Positions 28,412 to 38,548 of a DNA stretch of 64,000 nucleotides are shown here, piece by piece; within the stretch, counting starts at the first letter, position 1; each line of letters starts with the position of its first letter. The notes below the pieces were generated by a model. The model worked only from the letters and a program-made list of their open reading frames with translations. It was not told where the DNA came from and searched no databases. A program made the position numbers and the translations under genes. The stretch spans positions 112,090 to 176,089 of the forward strand of contig NZ_PQGG01000044.1 of NCBI RefSeq assembly GCF_002915595.1, written 5' to 3'. Source of the stretch: Zhongshania marina (GTDB taxonomy: Bacteria; Pseudomonadota; Gammaproteobacteria; Pseudomonadales; Spongiibacteraceae).

Positions 28412-29992
28412 ATGACTACAGACAACCAGGCCCGCCCCGTTAAACGCGCCCTTATCAGCGTTTCAGATAAATCCGGCATCGTCGATTTTGCTCGCGAACT
28501 CACGCAACTCGGTGTCGAACTACTCTCCACCGGCGGCACCTATGCTCTGCTGAACCAAAATGATATCGCGGTTACCGAAGTATCGGATTACACCGGCTTC
28601 CCAGAAATGATGGATGGCCGTGTGAAGACCCTACACCCCAAGGTTCACGGCGGTATTTTGGGTCGTCGCGGCATTGATGACGGGATCATGAGCGAGCACG
28701 GCATCGACACCATCGACATGGTCATTGTCAACCTTTACCCCTTTGAGGCAACAGTCGCCAAACCCGGCTGTACCCTTGAAGACGCGGTTGAAAATATCGA
28801 TATCGGCGGGCCAACTATGGTGCGCGCCGCCGCCAAAAACCACCGCGACGTTGCGATTGTGGTCAACGCCACCGACTACCAAACCATACTCGCCGAGCTC
28901 CGCGCCAACGATGGTTGCACAACTTACGCCACCCGTTTTGATCTAGCCATAAAAGCGTATGAACACACGGCGGCTTACGACGGCATGATCGCCAATTATT
29001 TTGGTCGCCTCGTTCCCGGCGGCACCGAGAAATTCCCCCGCACCTTTAATAGCCAATTTATTAAAGCCCAAGATATGCGCTACGGTGAAAACCCTCACCA
29101 AGACTCTGCATTCTATGTGGAGCGCCATCCCAGCGAAGCCTCGGTTGCAACGGCAACTCAGCTACAGGGTAAAGAACTGTCTTACAACAATATTGCCGAC
29201 ACCGACGCCGCACTAGAATGCGTTAAGTCATTTGTTAAACCCGCCTGCGTTATCGTAAAGCACGCCAATCCCTGCGGTGTGGCCGTATCCTTAAACGGTA
29301 TTAAAGAAGCCTATGACTTGGCCTTTGCCACCGATCCTGAATCCGCTTTTGGTGGCATTATTGCCTTTAACCGCGAACTCGACGCGGCAACCGCAAAAGC
29401 GATCTGCGACCGTCAATTTGTTGAAGTCATCATCGCGCCCAGCGTCAGCGACGAAGCCGCCGCGATAGTGGCAGAGAAGAAAAATCTACGCCTCTTGGCC
29501 TGCGGTGAATGGGGAGCAAACAACCCCGCCTTCGACTACAAACGCGTTAATGGTGGCCTGCTAGTTCAGGATCGCGACCTCGGCATGATCAGTGCCAGCG
29601 ACCTCAAAATTGTGACCAAGCGCCAACCAGAAGAAAGCGAAATTCACGACATGATCTTTGCGTGGAAAGTCGCCAAGTTTGTTAAATCTAATGCCATTGT
29701 TTACGCCAAAAATCGTCAGACCATTGGTGTCGGCGCCGGCCAGATGAGCCGCGTAAACTCGGCCCGTATCGCAGCAATTAAAGCGGAACACGCTGGCTTA
29801 ACCGTAAAAGGGGCCGTTATGGCGTCAGACGCCTTCTTCCCCTTCCGCGACGGCTTAGACAATGCTGCGGCCAATGGCATAAGCTGCGTGATTCAGCCCG
29901 GCGGCTCAATCCGCGACGACGAAGTGATTGCTGCCGCCGACGAGCACGGCATCGCGATGGCCTTTACCGGCATGCGTCATTTTAGACACTAA
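28412..29992 (+). CDS. purH: Bifunctional AICAR transformylase / IMP cyclohydrolase
   Basis: 526 aa, standard. The N-terminal MGS-like IMP cyclohydrolase domain ([38 protein letters not shown]) spans residues 1-150. The C-terminal AICAR formyltransferase domain has [10 protein letters not shown], the catalytic [10 protein letters not shown] and [10 protein letters not shown]. It makes the last two steps of IMP synthesis. It lies 56 nt after fis and is followed by purD after 160 nt. That gap holds a heptad-repeat element and a terminator-like hairpin. Confidence 0.97.
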   Translation: MTTDNQARPVKRALISVSDKSGIVDFARELTQLGVELLSTGGTYALLNQNDIAVTEVSDYTGFPEMMDGRVKTLHPKVHGGILGRRGIDDGIMSEHGIDTIDMVIVNLYPFEATVAKPGCTLEDAVENIDIGGPTMVRAAAKNHRDVAIVVNATDYQTILAELRANDGCTTYATRFDLAIKAYEHTAAYDGMIANYFGRLVPGGTEKFPRTFNSQFIKAQDMRYGENPHQDSAFYVERHPSEASVATATQLQGKELSYNNIADTDAALECVKSFVKPACVIVKHANPCGVAVSLNGIKEAYDLAFATDPESAFGGIIAFNRELDAATAKAICDRQFVEVIIAPSVSDEAAAIVAEKKNLRLLACGEWGANNPAFDYKRVNGGLLVQDRDLGMISASDLKIVTKRQPEESEIHDMIFAWKVAKFVKSNAIVYAKNRQTIGVGAGQMSRVNSARIAAIKAEHAGLTVKGAVMASDAFFPFRDGLDNAAANGISCVIQPGGSIRDDEVIAAADEHGIAMAFTGMRHFRH

Positions 29993-30000
29993 AAGACTTA

Positions 30001-30094
30001 CGCTGGACGTCTGACGTCAGACGTAAAAAGCACATATAACAGGCGGCAAAGCCGCCCTGCTTTTACACCAGACTTTAGACGTCTGACGCCCGAC
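30001..30094. repeat. Heptad-repeat inverted element A (purH-purD gap)
   Basis: The left arm contains a perfect 18-bp palindrome ACGTCTGACGTCAGACGT (30007-30024) preceded by CGCTGG. The right arm (30069-30094) contains AGACGTCTGACGCCCGAC. The segment between them holds GTAAAAAGCA/TGCTTTTAC flanks and a GC hairpin. The whole element fills most of the purH-purD intergenic space. Confidence 0.75.
30042..30064 (+). terminator. GC-rich hairpin inside the purH-purD element
   Basis: GGCGGC-AAA-GCCGCC (30042-30056) is followed by CTGCTTTT. It is terminator-like and could attenuate transcription from purH into purD. Confidence 0.45.
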
Positions 30095-30152
30095 CAAAAT
30101 AAACAAACTCAGCGTGCGGACTACAAGCCCGTACCAACGGAACAACAACGCA

Positions 30153-31430
30153 ATGAATATTCTTATAATTGGCAACGGCGGCCGCGAACACGCCCTTGCA
30201 TGGAAAGCCGCCCAATCCACTCAAGTTGAAACCGTCTTTGTGGCGCCGGGCAATGCGGGCACCGCGCTCGACTCCGGCATTGAGAATGTCGCTATCGCCA
30301 TCAACGATTTTGCCGCTTTAGCGAATTTTGCTGAGACCAATAATGTCGGCCTCACCATCGTCGGCCCCGAAGCACCATTAGTGGAAGGTGTTGTTAATTA
30401 CTTCAACGAGCGTAATCTGCCCTGCTTTGGCCCCACCAGCGGCGCGGCGCAGCTCGAAGGCTCCAAAGCCTTTACCAAAGATTTTCTGGCTCGTCACAAT
30501 ATCCCCACCGGCAGCTACCAGAACTTCACCGAACTAGAGCCCGCCCTCGCCTATCTGCGCGAGCAGGGTGCGCCCATCGTCGTAAAAGCCGACGGCCTCG
30601 CTGCGGGCAAGGGCGTAATCGTGGCCGAAACCCTTGAGCAAGCAGAAGACGCTGTACGCGACATGCTGTCTGGCAACGCCTTTGGCGACGCTGGTTGCCG
30701 CGTCGTTATCGAGGAGTTTTTAGAGGGCGAAGAGGCCAGCTTTATTGTCATGGTCGACGGCGAAAACATTTTGCCAATGGCCACCAGCCAAGATCACAAA
30801 CGGGTTGGCGACGGCGATACCGGCCCCAACACTGGCGGCATGGGTGCATACTCCCCCGCCCCTGTGGTGACTGCAGCTATTCATCAGCGGATTATGAATG
30901 AGGTCATTATCCCCACCGTTAAAGGCATGGCTAGCGAAGGCAATCGCTATACTGGCTTCCTTTACGCGGGTCTAATGATCAACGCCAACGGCGACCCAAA
31001 AGTCATCGAATACAACTGCCGCTTTGGCGACCCAGAAACCCAACCCATCATGTTGCGCTTAAAATCAGACTTAGTCGCGCTGTGCCTCGCAGCACTAGAT
31101 GGCAAACTTGGCGGTTTTGAGGCTGAGTGGGACCCGCGGCCCGCAGTAGGCGTTGTGCTCGCTGCCGGTGGCTACCCCAGCTCTTACAATAAGGGCGACA
31201 TCATTAGCGGTATTCCGGACGGCGACACTAATGGCAAGGTTTTTCACGCCGGCACCCAATTAGACAATGGCAATTTAGTCACCAATGGCGGTCGTGTGCT
31301 ATGTGCCACCGCAATGGGTGACACCGTAAGCGCCGCCCAACAGCTTGCCTATTCAATTGCGAAGCAGATAAAGTGGAAAGATGCCTTTTACCGCACTGAC
31401 ATCGCTTACCGCGCCATTGCCCGAGAGTAA
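30153..31430 (+). CDS. purD: Phosphoribosylamine-glycine ligase
   Basis: 425 aa from ATG 30153 (MNILIIGNGGREHALAWK). The upstream in-frame start at 30114 adds 13 non-family residues. The ATP-grasp fold shows GPEAPLVEGV, VVKADGLAAGKGVIVA, GDPETQP, and GLMINANGDPKVIEYNCRFG. It ligates glycine to phosphoribosylamine in purine synthesis. Its last 50 nt overlap the start of the RetS-like kinase gene. Confidence 0.96.
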   Translation: MNILIIGNGGREHALAWKAAQSTQVETVFVAPGNAGTALDSGIENVAIAINDFAALANFAETNNVGLTIVGPEAPLVEGVVNYFNERNLPCFGPTSGAAQLEGSKAFTKDFLARHNIPTGSYQNFTELEPALAYLREQGAPIVVKADGLAAGKGVIVAETLEQAEDAVRDMLSGNAFGDAGCRVVIEEFLEGEEASFIVMVDGENILPMATSQDHKRVGDGDTGPNTGGMGAYSPAPVVTAAIHQRIMNEVIIPTVKGMASEGNRYTGFLYAGLMINANGDPKVIEYNCRFGDPETQPIMLRLKSDLVALCLAALDGKLGGFEAEWDPRPAVGVVLAAGGYPSSYNKGDIISGIPDGDTNGKVFHAGTQLDNGNLVTNGGRVLCATAMGDTVSAAQQLAYSIAKQIKWKDAFYRTDIAYRAIARE

Positions 31431-34179
31431 ACGCTTGCTCAACTATCTGCTGTGCACGGTATTGCTATTGCTAACGGCTGCCGTGCATGCAGCCCCAGCC
31501 TTACCCCTCAGCTCTCAGCAGAGCAGCATCTCGCTTGAAAGTTTCAGCGACATCATTGAAGACCCCAATAAGCTCTATCGTATTGACGACATTTTAGCCC
31601 CCGAGCTACAGCGGCAATTTCGGCCCGCTGAAAGCGGCGACTTCAATTTATCTCACACAATTGGCCGATATTGGTTTCGCTTTAAGCTAAGCAATACCAG
31701 TAGTGAAATCACCCAGCAGTTGCTGCAAATCATGCCGATAGACCTAAATGCGGCTCAGCTATTTACCCAGTCAGGGCGACAAATTGCGCCAATGGTCACC
31801 ACTGAGCTAATACGCAACGAAACGCTATTTTCAATTCCCGTTCACGCCAATACCACCAGCACGTATTATCTCGCCCTCGAATACCCCTTCGATCGCCAAT
31901 TGGAATTGACGCTACACAATTACACCAGCTTTCTCGGAGAAGTAAGCCAACGCGAATTTAGTAACTCTATATTTTTGGGAGTGCTCGGTCTTCTGTGTAT
32001 TTACAGCCTGATCAGCGCCTCACTGCACGCCGACTCACTTTTTCTTGCCACCGCCGGTTTCGCGTTCCTCATTATTTGTAGCCAAAGCATTGCATGGGGT
32101 TACATTGGTTCACCACAGGGCTTATTACCCCCTTGGGACGGCTACAGCCTGATATGTATTATTTTAGCGATATCCATTGTCGATTTAATTTACGCCCTGC
32201 GTTTTCCAATTTTCCCAATCAGCAATCCCGGTCACGGACCTAAAGTTATTCGCCTAGTGGCTATCGCCAATATCGTCGCTGTTGTAATTAGTGTGATCGC
32301 AGGCGCCGAAATTGCAGCTATCACCATCAATCTAATCATTCCTTTTAATTCGCTCGTTCTGCTATTCATCGGGCTCAATGGCTTTTTACAAACCTATAGC
32401 AGATTACTTTTCTATTATATGGTTGCCCGCACGGCCCTCGCGCTAATTGTCATATTAACCGTGGTGGGCTACTCCCTAAGCCTGATCACCACAAGCACCG
32501 CCAATATCATCTTGCTGCTGCTCGCTACGACCATCTGCACCACCCATACCGCCTTATTAATTGCGCGGCAAACTATTCGCCAGCGCAAACAAAACCAAGA
32601 TGAGCAACGCATTGCAATATTGGGCGCGGTAAATCGAGCTAAAACAGATATCTTGGCGCGCATTACCCACGACATTAGAACCCCGATGAGCGCCATGCTC
32701 GGCGTCAGCGAACTTCTTCAAGACACCCAGCTCACCGCCAACCAAGAAGATCATATTCGTACCCTTCAGCGTTCTGGCCACGAGTTATTACAACTGCTAC
32801 AGGAAGCCAGCCAAGCCACCCGCTTCAACGAAAGCGATATTGAACTGCGCAATGAATTATTAAATCTGCCAGAAATAATCGACGAGTCCGTTTCTGGCTT
32901 CCGCAATATTGCAGCAGAGCAAGCCCTAGAGCTTATTTGCGATATCGACAGTGACGTGAGTGAAAAGCTCATCGGCGACTCCTCCCGCATTCGACAATTA
33001 CTATCCCATGTCATGAACAATGCCTTTGAGCACTTTGAATCAGGCTACATTCTGCTGAAGGTCGCCGCCTCAGACATCAATCAAGGTTTGCTCACTTTTG
33101 AAGTCAGCCACCGTGGCAAACCCTTTAGCAATTTAGAGAAGCAGGCGATCAATGGTTCTGTTTCTGAAGAAGGCGGCATCATCAACACACGGCTCGCCAT
33201 CGCCTCACAATTGATTAGCTTAATGAATGGCAGCGCAGCGATTCGAAGCTCAGGCAGGGGCTTGCACTCTCTACGTTTTACACTGCAATTAGGTGTACCG
33301 AACAATAGTAACAACAATACCCTGCGAATTCGCACCGGCCTGCTCAGTAATAAACGACTTCTTGTGGTCGATAGCAATCAGACCTTTTGCAAAGTAGTCA
33401 GCAAACAATGCGGCAACTGGGGTATGCCGGTATTTATTGCCAATAGTGACAATGCGGCCATCGCCACGGTTCGCAATCAGTCCCTTATTAACGCCCCCAT
33501 CGATATTATTCTCATAGACCACGCCCTGCCCGGTGGCGGTTTGAAATTGGCCAAACGAATATACGACGAAACCAAAGATCAACAGCACACACCCATCGGC
33601 CTATTGCTGGCCCATGCCAACATCAACTTTGACCGCGATGAATTGCAAGACGCGGGGGTTCGCCGCATTTTAAGTAAGCCACTGACGGGCGTCGCCCTGC
33701 GCAGCGCACTTTTGTCTGAATGTCACTTTGACGCCAATGCGGTCAATAGCGCGCCGGATCAATACCGCACCGACGCCCTAACGCTATCCTCACTGCAATG
33801 TTTGATCGCAGAGGACAATCCAACCAATGCGCAGGTATTAACCCGCATGCTGAAGAGCTTGGGGATCACCGTCCATCATGTCGAAAACGGCCAACAGGCG
33901 GTAAACACCTTTATGCGCAAGCGCTTTGATGTAGTGATTATGGATATCGAAATGCCGATCATGGACGGCGCCGAAGCAACCCGCCAAATCCGTCAGTTTG
34001 AAAAAGAAGAACAGCGCGAGCGCACCCCTATTATTGGCTTAACTGCCAATGCCTTAGATGAACAGCGCGACAGCTATCTCCGCGCGGGTATGGACCTGCA
34101 TTTAGTAAAGCCTATTCGCCTGTGGGAGCTGGCCGAAGCCATCAAGCGCTGGACCGGCTATCAGCAGGACAAGTCATGA
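31381..34179 (+). CDS. retS: RetS-like hybrid sensor histidine kinase with two receiver domains
   Basis: 932 aa. A signal or first membrane helix lies near 19-36. A periplasmic 7TMR-DISMED2-type sensory domain covers about 45-190 and a 7TMR-DISM membrane domain about 195-400. HisKA follows with ITHDIRTPMSAMLGV (His430), then a HATPase-like domain near 520-640, and two receivers. Receiver 1 has Asp713 but a weakened acidic pair (VVDSNQ). Receiver 2 is canonical (IAEDNPTN, Asp855 in VIMDIEMP, Lys in VKPI). The HATPase has an N-box (HVMNNAFEHFESG) but the DxGxG box reads SHRGKPFS, so ATP binding is probably impaired. Domain order, size and the position after purD all match P. aeruginosa RetS (about 942 aa), which inhibits GacS rather than acting as an ordinary kinase. 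It overlaps purD by 50 nt. Confidence 0.8.
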   Translation: MPFTALTSLTAPLPESKRLLNYLLCTVLLLLTAAVHAAPALPLSSQQSSISLESFSDIIEDPNKLYRIDDILAPELQRQFRPAESGDFNLSHTIGRYWFRFKLSNTSSEITQQLLQIMPIDLNAAQLFTQSGRQIAPMVTTELIRNETLFSIPVHANTTSTYYLALEYPFDRQLELTLHNYTSFLGEVSQREFSNSIFLGVLGLLCIYSLISASLHADSLFLATAGFAFLIICSQSIAWGYIGSPQGLLPPWDGYSLICIILAISIVDLIYALRFPIFPISNPGHGPKVIRLVAIANIVAVVISVIAGAEIAAITINLIIPFNSLVLLFIGLNGFLQTYSRLLFYYMVARTALALIVILTVVGYSLSLITTSTANIILLLLATTICTTHTALLIARQTIRQRKQNQDEQRIAILGAVNRAKTDILARITHDIRTPMSAMLGVSELLQDTQLTANQEDHIRTLQRSGHELLQLLQEASQATRFNESDIELRNELLNLPEIIDESVSGFRNIAAEQALELICDIDSDVSEKLIGDSSRIRQLLSHVMNNAFEHFESGYILLKVAASDINQGLLTFEVSHRGKPFSNLEKQAINGSVSEEGGIINTRLAIASQLISLMNGSAAIRSSGRGLHSLRFTLQLGVPNNSNNNTLRIRTGLLSNKRLLVVDSNQTFCKVVSKQCGNWGMPVFIANSDNAAIATVRNQSLINAPIDIILIDHALPGGGLKLAKRIYDETKDQQHTPIGLLLAHANINFDRDELQDAGVRRILSKPLTGVALRSALLSECHFDANAVNSAPDQYRTDALTLSSLQCLIAEDNPTNAQVLTRMLKSLGITVHHVENGQQAVNTFMRKRFDVVIMDIEMPIMDGAEATRQIRQFEKEEQRERTPIIGLTANALDEQRDSYLRAGMDLHLVKPIRLWELAEAIKRWTGYQQDKS

Positions 34180-34219
34180 AGCGGCGATTCCGATACAATA
34201 GCGTGCGGAGGACTACGTC

Positions 34220-34861
34220 ATGACACGCGAATACACCCTGCTAGATCGCGCCTTAATGGGAGCAGATCGCAGTCTAAAAACCCTTGTTAAAGGCAGCAGC
34301 ACCGCCCAGCGTCACAGCCCTGCCCAGCACATTAGCGGCTCCCTCAATGCTGAAGAGCAACGCCGTCACGCGGCGGGCTTAATGCGAATCAACCACACCG
34401 GCGAAGTCTGCGCCCAAGCGCTGTATCAAGGCCAAGCACTTACCGCAAAAAACGCGCAGGTTAAGGCCGCTATGGAACATTCTGCGAACGAGGAGATTGA
34501 CCATCTAGCTTGGTGCGAGCAACGCCTGAAGGAATTAGACAGTCATACCAGTCATCTAAATCCACTTTTTTACGCCGCCTCTTTTGCTATAGGAGCCGCG
34601 GCCGGCGCAATTAGTGATCGAATCAGCCTTGGCTTTGTTGCCGCCACAGAAGATCAGGTATGCGAACATTTGCGTGAGCATTTGCAAACACTGCCAATGG
34701 ATGACGAAAAATCACGGGCGATTCTGCAGCAAATGCTAGAAGACGAAGCGGAACATGCCAGCAAAGCCATCGAGGCTGGCGGCCATATATTCCCAAGCCC
34801 CGTGAAAAAAGCCATGAGCCTAATGGCTAAGGTGATGACCGGTAGTACTTATTACGTTTAG
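34220..34861 (+). CDS. coq7: Coq7-type demethoxyubiquinone monooxygenase
   Basis: 213 aa di-iron enzyme of the Coq7/CAT5 family. The Glu/His ligands appear in [48 protein letters not shown] and [16 protein letters not shown]. It hydroxylates demethoxyubiquinone in ubiquinone biosynthesis at the membrane. It starts 40 nt after the kinase gene and is probably translated from the same mRNA. A heptad-repeat element begins 14 nt after its stop. Confidence 0.94.
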   Translation: MTREYTLLDRALMGADRSLKTLVKGSSTAQRHSPAQHISGSLNAEEQRRHAAGLMRINHTGEVCAQALYQGQALTAKNAQVKAAMEHSANEEIDHLAWCEQRLKELDSHTSHLNPLFYAASFAIGAAAGAISDRISLGFVAATEDQVCEHLREHLQTLPMDDEKSRAILQQMLEDEAEHASKAIEAGGHIFPSPVKKAMSLMAKVMTGSTYYV

Positions 34862-34874
34862 CGGGCGGCTGATC

Positions 34875-34944
34875 GTCGGACGTCTGGTGTCGGATGTCTG
34901 AGGTAAGGGCATTCGCTTCCGACGTCAGACGCCTGACATCCGAC
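34875..34944. repeat. Heptad-repeat inverted element B (coq7-VOC gap)
   Basis: The left arm reads GTCGGAC / GTCTGGT / GTCGGAT / GTCTGAG in perfect 7-bp register. The loop contains GGCATTCGCT (34908-34917). The right arm (34918-34944) is the complementary series ending TCCGAC. The 3' end of the VOC gene lies inside the right arm. Confidence 0.85.
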
Positions 34945-35356
34945 CACTAATTGGCGGATGAAAAATCAGCTGCACGAGATTGCCATCGGGATCGAGGCAA
35001 TAAAAACTGCGGGCACCATCGCGGTGGGTACGCGGCTCAGTTTTAATACTTACCTGATTTGCCAATAAAAACGCATGCCAGGCATCCACGTCATCAGGTG
35101 TATTCAAAATAAAACCGATATGATCTAAACGCTGCCCCGCTACCGGTCGTTGCGGCCCTTGATAACGGTGCAGAGCAAGATTGTCAGTTCCAGAACACAA
35201 ATAAATATTGTCCGGATCCGGCTGCCACTCCACTGCCATCCCCATTAACTCAGTATAAAAATGCAGTGTATCGTCAAACTTCTCTACAAACAGGGCAATA
35301 TGCCGCATGCCGCTGTGTGGATTAGGGCGACTTAGCTTCTCAGACACCGTCAACAA
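34925..35356 (-). CDS. VOC-family (glyoxalase/dioxygenase fold) protein
   Basis: Up to 143 aa. Two beta-alpha-beta-beta-beta modules are visible: MRHIALFVEKFDDTLHFYTE near residue 17 and LDHIGFILNTPDDVDAWHAF near 80, ending with FYCLDPDGNLVQLIF. These carry His and Glu positions typical of metal-binding VOC enzymes. The substrate is unknown. ATG 35308 (MRHIALF) gives a more typical N-terminus; 35356 overlaps the upstream OsmC gene by 17 nt. The last residues (GRMSGV) and the stop codon are encoded by the heptad-repeat element, so the native C-terminus has been replaced or extended. It occupies the position where P. aeruginosa, as I recall it, has speD between coq7 and the osmC gene. Confidence 0.8.
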   Translation of the reverse strand: MLTVSEKLSRPNPHSGMRHIALFVEKFDDTLHFYTELMGMAVEWQPDPDNIYLCSGTDNLALHRYQGPQRPVAGQRLDHIGFILNTPDDVDAWHAFLLANQVSIKTEPRTHRDGARSFYCLDPDGNLVQLIFHPPISGRMSGV

Positions 35357-35762
35357 TCTCGTGGCTATGACTCACTTCAACACCGGCGGCTTCCATCATA
35401 ATCGAGGCCGAGCAGTATTTTTCTGCCGACAGCTCAACCGCGCGCTTTACATGCGCCTCCTTCAAGTTTTTACCACTAACAATAAAATGTAGGTGAATTT
35501 TTGTGAAAACCGCTGGCACCGCATCTGCGCGCTCAGCATCTAGCTCGCAGCGGCAATCCGTCACATCTTGGCGTGACTTTTTCAGCATACTCATCACATC
35601 AAAAGACGCGCAGCCACCCATACCCACTAGCAGCATTTCCATGGGGCGAACGCCCATATTACGGCCGCCGTGGTCCTCTGGACCGTCCATTACTACCGAG
35701 TGCCCGCTTCCCGACTCACCGAGAAACATCACGCCATCTACCCATTTAACCGTCGCTTTCAT
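35340..35762 (-). CDS. OsmC-family protein (YhfA-like)
   Basis: 140 aa. OsmC/Ohr-fold features are RPMEMLLVGMGGCASFDVMSML, with the conserved first Cys near residue 51, and the second Cys in SAEKYCSASIMM near 117. The YhfA subgroup sits divergently next to crp in E. coli and next to vfr in Pseudomonas, exactly as here. Family knowledge: OsmC/Ohr proteins reduce organic hydroperoxides, but YhfA members are uncharacterised. It is co-directional with and slightly overlaps the VOC gene. Confidence 0.85.
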   Translation of the reverse strand: MKATVKWVDGVMFLGESGSGHSVVMDGPEDHGGRNMGVRPMEMLLVGMGGCASFDVMSMLKKSRQDVTDCRCELDAERADAVPAVFTKIHLHFIVSGKNLKEAHVKRAVELSAEKYCSASIMMEAAGVEVSHSHEIVDGV

Positions 35763-35985
35763 TTCACCCTCATAGCGATACCAAAAATTGCGCTAAGCTT
35801 ACCACAGCGTCCAGATTCAAGCTCGCCAAGGCCGGCAAAGCAAGTCATACTTAGGCCAAGGTCGTTGTGGATAGTGAAACAAAGCCTAAAGTATTAAGAA
35901 CCACCGTAACTCTGGGCAGCTACTATAATTCCAAGGCGCCCTCATTTATTAAATGGATTTTCTGCTTTATCGAGAGACCCGAACA

Positions 35986-36624
35986 GTGTTGAATTCCGCG
36001 AAACCAGAAATAGCTGATTTAGACAATTTTCTCGCTCACTGCCACCGGCGGCGCTATCCCAGTAAAAGTACGCTTATTTACGCCGGCGACGCTAGCGACG
36101 CGCTTTACTACATTACCGAAGGATCGGTGACGGTCATTATTGAAGATGATGAAGGCCGAGAAATGATTGTAGCCTACCTCAACAAAGGCGACTTTTTCGG
36201 TGAAATGGGCGTATTCGACGAAGACATCCCCGCCACCCGCAGCGCCTTGGTTAAAAGCCGCACCGAATGCGAAATCGCCGAGATCAGCTACACCAAGTTC
36301 CGAGAACTAAATAAACAATATCCAGACATATTGCTAGCCCTAGGCAAGCAAATGGCCAAGCGACTGCGACTAACTACGCGCAAAGTAGGCGACCTTGCAT
36401 TTTTAGATGTCACCGGCCGCGTCGCTCGCACCCTGCTAGATCTGTGCAAGCAACCCGATGCCATGACCCACCCAGACGGTATGCAAATTAAAATTACCCG
36501 TCAGGAAATCGGTCGAATTGTGGGCTGCTCAAGAGAAATGGTTGGTCGTGTATTGAAGACCCTAGAAGAACAGGGCTTGGTGCAGGTGAAGGGAAAAACG
36601 ATGGTGGTGTTTGGTACGCGCTGA
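35986..36624 (+). CDS. crp: cAMP receptor protein (CRP/Vfr)
   Basis: 212 aa from GTG 35986. This start aligns with E. coli CRP (210 aa) and P. aeruginosa Vfr (214 aa), and CGAGAG lies 9 nt upstream. The ATG at 35953 would add 11 residues and has no RBS. The cAMP pocket shows [13 protein letters not shown] and the Arg-Ser pair (ATRSALV). The dimer helix and the winged helix-turn-helix [21 protein letters not shown] are nearly identical to E. coli CRP. It is a global cAMP-dependent regulator. It is divergent from osmC and convergent with trpC, with a heptad-repeat element between them. Confidence 0.95.
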   Translation: MLNSAKPEIADLDNFLAHCHRRRYPSKSTLIYAGDASDALYYITEGSVTVIIEDDEGREMIVAYLNKGDFFGEMGVFDEDIPATRSALVKSRTECEIAEISYTKFRELNKQYPDILLALGKQMAKRLRLTTRKVGDLAFLDVTGRVARTLLDLCKQPDAMTHPDGMQIKITRQEIGRIVGCSREMVGRVLKTLEEQGLVQVKGKTMVVFGTR

Positions 36625-36630
36625 ATGCCA

Positions 36631-36670
36631 GTCGGAAGTCGGACTTAGCATCAGACGTCAGACCTCCGAC
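36631..36670. repeat. Heptad-repeat inverted element C (crp-trpC convergent gap)
   Basis: The left arm is GTCGGAA / GTCGGAC, then a 6-nt loop TTAGCA, then the right arm TCAGACG / TCAGACC / TCCGAC. It fills almost the whole 56-bp gap between the two stop codons, so it may serve as the shared terminator. Confidence 0.8.
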
Positions 36671-36680
36671 ATCGAGCTAT

Positions 36681-37487
36681 TTACCCAAACAACTCCGCCA
36701 GCTTTTCACCCGGCTCCGCCGCCCGCATAAACGCCTCGCCTACCAAAAACGTGTTCACACCCTGCTCGCGCATCGCAGCCACATCTTCGGCGGTATGAAT
36801 GCCGCTTTCGGTGATCACAATATGCTCGTCGCTTATTGCCGCCAGTAAATCAAAGGTGTTTTGCAGCGAGGTTTCAAAGTTATGCAAATTGCGGTTATTA
36901 ATTCCCACCAATCGATTACCCAGCGGTAGGGTGCGCGCCAATTCCTCGGCGTTATGCACCTCGATCAACACATCCATACCTAGGCTCTGCGCCAATTGGT
37001 TTAGGCTTGTCATGGTCTCGTCGTCTAGCGCCGCAGCAATCAATAAGATGCAGTCAGCACCAATCGCCCGCGCTTCGTAAACTTGGTAGGGGTCAATAAT
37101 AAAGTCTTTACGAATAACCGGCAGCGAGCAGGCACTGCGTGCTTCTTGCAAATACCGCTCAGCGCCCTGAAAAAAATCCGCATCGGTTAGCACCGACAAG
37201 CAAGCAGCACCGCCGGCCTCGTAACTTGTCGCAATATCCGCAGGAATAAAATTCTCGCGAATAACGCCCTTTGAGGGCGAGGCCTTTTTAACCTCCGCAA
37301 TCACTGCAGATTTACCGGCAGCGAGTTTGGCTTCTATGGCCTTAACAAAGCCCCGTGGCGCAGACGCGTTGGTGATCTGTTCTTGCAGCTGCGCGATGGA
37401 CACTAGCGCGCTGCGTTCAGCAACCTCCTCTCGCTTGCGATCAAGAATCTTTTTTAAGACCGTTGGGGTGCCGCTATCACTCATCAT
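36681..37487 (-). CDS. trpC: Indole-3-glycerol phosphate synthase
   Basis: 268 aa monofunctional TrpC. TIM-barrel motifs are [32 protein letters not shown] with catalytic Lys, [41 protein letters not shown] and [12 protein letters not shown]. It closes the indole ring in tryptophan synthesis. The start overlaps the trpD stop by 4 nt. Last gene of the trpE-trpG-trpD-trpC unit. TrpA/B/F are not in the window. Confidence 0.97.
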   Translation of the reverse strand: MMSDSGTPTVLKKILDRKREEVAERSALVSIAQLQEQITNASAPRGFVKAIEAKLAAGKSAVIAEVKKASPSKGVIRENFIPADIATSYEAGGAACLSVLTDADFFQGAERYLQEARSACSLPVIRKDFIIDPYQVYEARAIGADCILLIAAALDDETMTSLNQLAQSLGMDVLIEVHNAEELARTLPLGNRLVGINNRNLHNFETSLQNTFDLLAAISDEHIVITESGIHTAEDVAAMREQGVNTFLVGEAFMRAAEPGEKLAELFG

Positions 37488-38548
37488 GCCTCTGTCTCTT
37501 TCGCGGGATTTAAGCCCTGGCTAAAGGTCGCTAGCTCACCCATTTTTTCCAGCGCTTGACCACCATGAATGGTGTCCTCGGCCAATGCCACACCATGCTT
37601 TAAGGTGCTAACCACACCCGCCACATACAGTGCTGCTCCAGCATTGAGGGCAATCATATCTGCCGCTTTCTTGCCCGCGTCTGTTTCACGCTTGCCCAGG
37701 GCATCGCGAATCAAAGCCAATGAAGCTTTACTATCTGCCACATCTAAGCCGACCAAGCTCTGGCTCTCCAGCCCTACATCTTCTGGAGTGATCAGATACT
37801 CACGAATCTCGCCATCTTTCAGTTCGGCCACTTCGGTTGCCGACGCCAAGCTAATTTCATCTAAACCATCTTTGGCGTGCACTACCATCACGTGCTCGGC
37901 GCCAAGGCGTTTCATCACCTCAGCCAAAGGCCGACAAAGTTCTGAGCTGAACACACCTAAAACCAAACGCTTTACGCCGGCGGGGTTCGTCAGCGGCCCT
38001 AAGATATTAAAAATGGTGCGCTGGCCAATGTCGCGCCGCACACCAATTGCGTGACGCATGGCACTGTGGTGGTTGACCGCAAACATAAAGCCGACACCCA
38101 CTTCACGAATACAGCGTTCAACCTGCTTGGGATTCAAATTTAGCTGAATACCGGCGCTTTCTAGCACGTCTGCGCTGCCACTCTTAGATGACACCGAGCG
38201 ATTACCATGTTTAGCAACTTTGGCACCCGCCGCCGCAATAACAAAGGTACTGGCCGACGAGACATTAAACAGATTGGCGCCGTCACCACCGGTGCCGACA
38301 ATATCCACCACGTGATCTAGCCCAGAAATATCAACCGGCGTGGCAAGCTCGCGCATCACGCGAGCCGCCCCTTCAATTTCATCAAGGCTTTCACTCTTCA
38401 TACGCAGAGCAATTAAAAACGCGGCAATCTGAGCATCGCTGCACTGCCCAGTCATGATGTCGCGCATCACCGAGGCCATATCCTCGGTGCTTAAACTCAA
38501 ATTGCGTACCACCAAGCCCAGGGCATCTTTAATATTCATTGTGCTCAT
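37484..38548 (-). CDS. trpD: Anthranilate phosphoribosyltransferase
   Basis: 354 aa. The conserved [43 protein letters not shown] and [17 protein letters not shown] motifs are intact. It transfers phosphoribose from PRPP to anthranilate. It overlaps trpG by 4 nt and trpC by 4 nt, so the genes are translationally coupled. Confidence 0.97.
   Translation of the reverse strand: MSTMNIKDALGLVVRNLSLSTEDMASVMRDIMTGQCSDAQIAAFLIALRMKSESLDEIEGAARVMRELATPVDISGLDHVVDIVGTGGDGANLFNVSSASTFVIAAAGAKVAKHGNRSVSSKSGSADVLESAGIQLNLNPKQVERCIREVGVGFMFAVNHHSAMRHAIGVRRDIGQRTIFNILGPLTNPAGVKRLVLGVFSSELCRPLAEVMKRLGAEHVMVVHAKDGLDEISLASATEVAELKDGEIREYLITPEDVGLESQSLVGLDVADSKASLALIRDALGKRETDAGKKAADMIALNAGAALYVAGVVSTLKHGVALAEDTIHGGQALEKMGELATFSQGLNPAKETEA

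Noticed and set aside
35861..35885. CRP autoregulatory site TGTGG-N6-AAACA upstream of crp
   Set aside because: Only one half-site is recognisable and the second is far from TCACA, which is too weak to support.
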